A stretch of 6,109 nucleotides of DNA, taken from positions 1 through 6,109 of the forward strand of contig JAKAGN010000177.1 in assembly GCA_021815525.1 (NCBI GenBank). Direction: 5' to 3'. Shown here piece by piece: positions 4,226-6,109 of this stretch. The notes beneath the pieces were generated by a model. That model was not told the DNA's origin and did no database searches. It saw nothing but the letters and a program-made list of their open reading frames with translations. The stretch comes from Deltaproteobacteria bacterium. Its GTDB lineage: Bacteria > Desulfobacterota > Desulfobacteria > Desulfobacterales > Desulfatibacillaceae. A program made the position numbers and the translations under genes. The first letter of the stretch is position 1. Every line of letters begins with the position of its first letter.

Positions 4226-6109
4226 ATGACTTCTTCCGAAAGCGCCCTTTTTCGTCAAAGGGGCCCGTCATACGCCTATCCCCTGGCCCTGGCGGCCCTC
4301 ACGCTGGCCCTTTTCTGGCCCGCCTTCTTCTACGGCTTCGCCAACTACGACGACCTCGACACCATAACCTCCAACCCCCTGGTGCGGGACCTCTCCCTTA
4401 ACGGCATAGGCCGCATCTTCACGTTTTTTTCGTTGCAGAGCTACTACCCGGTGCGGCTGCTGTCCATGGCCGTCGAGTACGCCCTGTGGGGGCCCTCCCC
4501 CCAGGGCTACCACGTGGTGAACGTCTTCATCCACCTTCTGAGCATCCTGCTCCTCTACGCCCTTTTCCTGCGCGTATCCCGCGAAAGCGGGGTTGAAGAC
4601 GCCGGCGCGCGCCCAATGGCTTTCGCCGGGGCCGCGTTTTTCGGGCTCCACCCCGTGATCGTTGACTCGGTGGCCTGGATCTGCGGCCGCGAGGAGCTTC
4701 TCATGCTCCTCTTCCTCCTTTCGGCCCTCCACCTCCACATCTCGGCCCGGAAGTCGAGAGGCCCGGCGAGGCTGCTCCTTTTCGTGCTCACGGCCTACGC
4801 CGCCGCCTTCTCGTGCCTTGCAAACGTGCTGGGCGTCACCGCGCCGCTCCTTGCGATCCTTTACGAGGCCGTGATTGCCCGCAACCGGCGGCCCCTTTCG
4901 ATGCTTCGCGTGACTTGGCCTCTCTGGCTCATCTCCGCCGCCGCCTTCTTCATCAAGCTGGTCTCCCTGGGTATCCTGGATCCCAACTCCAAGTCGGTGC
5001 TCTTTCCCTACGTTCCCGACGCCCTAAGGAACGCGGGAAACCTCATCGAAAAAAGCTACGTGACCCAGGCCCTCACCCTGGACCTGGCCGAACGCCTGCG
5101 CCTCGTGGTGAGCCTGTTCGGGGCCAACGTCCTCCAGGTGTTCTTTCCGGCGCGTCTTCCGGTGATGTACGAGAACACCTACCCGCCGGCTTTCCTTTCC
5201 GCCGCCGTGTTCCTGGGCTTCGCGGCAGCCGCCGCCACGGCCGTCCTCGTCTTTCGCTGCCGCCGGGAGCGGCTCGTCATCTTCGGCGTACTTTGGTTCC
5301 TGGCGTCCCTTCTTCCCTCGGCCCAGATCGTTCCCCACCACATCTGGCGGGCGGACCGCTTCCTTTACCTGCCCCTCGCGGGCCTAGCCCTGGCCTCCGC
5401 GCGTCTTTCGGCCCTGCCGGAGAAAGCCCTGAAGCGCCGCGCCGCCGGGCTTTTTCTGTGGCTCTGGATAGCAATCCTTTCGGCCCGGGCCGCCGCGCAC
5501 CTGCCGGTCTGGAGCGACGCCGAGAACCTCCACCGCTTCTGCGTGGCCCAAAGCCCCGGCTACTTCCTCGTCCACCGCTACCTGGGCGCGGAGCTGGCCC
5601 GGCAGAGGCGTTTCGACGAGGCCATCCCGCACCTTGTGGAGGCCGTGCGCCTGGCCCCAAACCGGGGCGACCTGTGGATCACCGCCATAAAGGCCTTCAT
5701 GGAAGCCGGACGCAAGGCCGGGGCCCTCGAGTTCGCCCGTGAAGGCGTAAAGGCCCGCCCCCGGGACGCGACCCGGTACAACGATCTCGCCGTTCTCCTC
5801 GGGCAGATGAAGCGCTACCCCGAGGCCCTGGTCCAGTTGGACAAGGCCTTGGCCCTCGATCCCAAAAGCGATGTTTACGCTTACAACCGCGCATCCTGCC
5901 TCATGGAGATGGGGCGGCGGGACGAGGCCTTCGCGGGCTTCCAGCACGCCCTAGCCCTAAACCCCGACAACCCCTACGCCCTCTACCACACGGGCCTCGA
6001 GTTGGAGGCCCGGGGGCGCCTCCCCGAAGCCATCGAGATCTACCGCCGCGCCGTGCGCCGCGTGCCGGGCTACCTCCCCCCCCGCCGCCGCCTGGCCGCC
6101 CTCCTGGGC
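4226..6109 (+). CDS. Polytopic membrane GT-C-like protein with C-terminal TPR repeats (TMTC-like), 3' truncated
   Basis: The frame opens at ATG 4226, four codons after an in-frame TGA (4211-4213), and runs 628 codons to the window end without a stop. Only a weak GAAAG lies upstream. Residues ~17-424 hold about ten hydrophobic segments. Motifs match the TMTC family of transmembrane-plus-TPR putative O-mannosyltransferases: NYDDLD (40-45) in the first extracytoplasmic loop, where GT-C enzymes keep acidic catalytic residues; YYPVRLLSMAVEYALWG (73-89); FGLHPVIVDSVAWICGREEL (139-158); and WRADRFLYLP (374-383). From ~446 come TPR units: ~446-479, ~480-512, ~514-546, ~548-580 and ~582-614, with a sixth beginning. 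Several carry the usual D/E-E-A...A-L-x-L-x-P ending (ALALDP, ALALNP). By analogy it would transfer sugar from a lipid carrier to exported protein, with the TPRs binding the acceptor. Bacterial members are mostly annotated only as TPR proteins, so substrate and activity are inferred. It is separated from the preceding gene by 247 bases and a likely terminator, so it is probably its own unit. Confidence 0.85.
   Translation, partial: MTSSESALFRQRGPSYAYPLALAALTLALFWPAFFYGFANYDDLDTITSNPLVRDLSLNGIGRIFTFFSLQSYYPVRLLSMAVEYALWGPSPQGYHVVNVFIHLLSILLLYALFLRVSRESGVEDAGARPMAFAGAAFFGLHPVIVDSVAWICGREELLMLLFLLSALHLHISARKSRGPARLLLFVLTAYAAAFSCLANVLGVTAPLLAILYEAVIARNRRPLSMLRVTWPLWLISAAAFFIKLVSLGILDPNSKSVLFPYVPDALRNAGNLIEKSYVTQALTLDLAERLRLVVSLFGANVLQVFFPARLPVMYENTYPPAFLSAAVFLGFAAAAATAVLVFRCRRERLVIFGVLWFLASLLPSAQIVPHHIWRADRFLYLPLAGLALASARLSALPEKALKRRAAGLFLWLWIAILSARAAAHLPVWSDAENLHRFCVAQSPGYFLVHRYLGAELARQRRFDEAIPHLVEAVRLAPNRGDLWITAIKAFMEAGRKAGALEFAREGVKARPRDATRYNDLAVLLGQMKRYPEALVQLDKALALDPKSDVYAYNRASCLMEMGRRDEAFAGFQHALALNPDNPYALYHTGLELEARGRLPEAIEIYRRAVRRVPGYLPPRRRLAALLG

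Noticed and set aside
4147..4401. GTG-started 84-codon + strand frame
   Set aside because: It overlaps the start of the TMTC-like gene in another frame and has a Pro/Arg/Leu-rich shadow composition.

Overview
The window is GC-rich (about two thirds G+C by eye) bacterial DNA. All supported genes lie on the + strand and show strong G/C preference at third codon positions. The layout suits a high-GC Gram-negative bacterium: exported proteins with Sec signals, a membrane-anchored periplasmic-type binding protein, and a membrane GT-C/TPR protein. The intergenic G-run/C-run/T-run hairpin and the dispersed-looking palindrome remind me of Desulfobacterota ('deltaproteobacteria'). That placement is an impression, not a demonstration.

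Layout: (1) Bases 1-85 are the last 27 codons of a gene ending upstream, most like the C-terminus of the membrane protease FtsH. (2) A 175-base gap with no convincing gene follows. (3) Bases 261-2849 look like a three-gene operon with gaps of 54 and 48 bases: an exported small protein of probable NTF2-like fold (182 aa), an unrecognised 68-aa protein, and a 576-aa N-terminally anchored protein that fuses a periplasmic solute-binding domain to a von Willebrand factor A (VWA) domain with an intact metal-ion (MIDAS) motif. (4) Bases 2850-3087 hold no gene but a large imperfect inverted repeat, a diverged direct repeat of part of it and a small perfect hairpin. (5) Bases 3088-3978 encode a 296-aa protein with a two-helix membrane hairpin near the N-terminus and a long charged, helical tail. 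(6) A terminator-like hairpin follows within a 247-base gap. (7) From base 4226 to the window end runs an open, 3'-truncated gene for a polytopic membrane protein with C-terminal TPR repeats, resembling the TMTC family of GT-C-type O-mannosyltransferases.

The most interesting unit is the binding-protein/VWA fusion with its neighbours. No ABC permease or ATPase gene lies next to it, so the binding domain may act as a sensor or assembly platform rather than feed a transporter. The exported NTF2-like protein, the anchored SBP-VWA protein and the membrane-hairpin coiled-coil protein could form one cell-envelope complex. This is inference from co-location and predicted topology; nothing in the sequence proves interaction.
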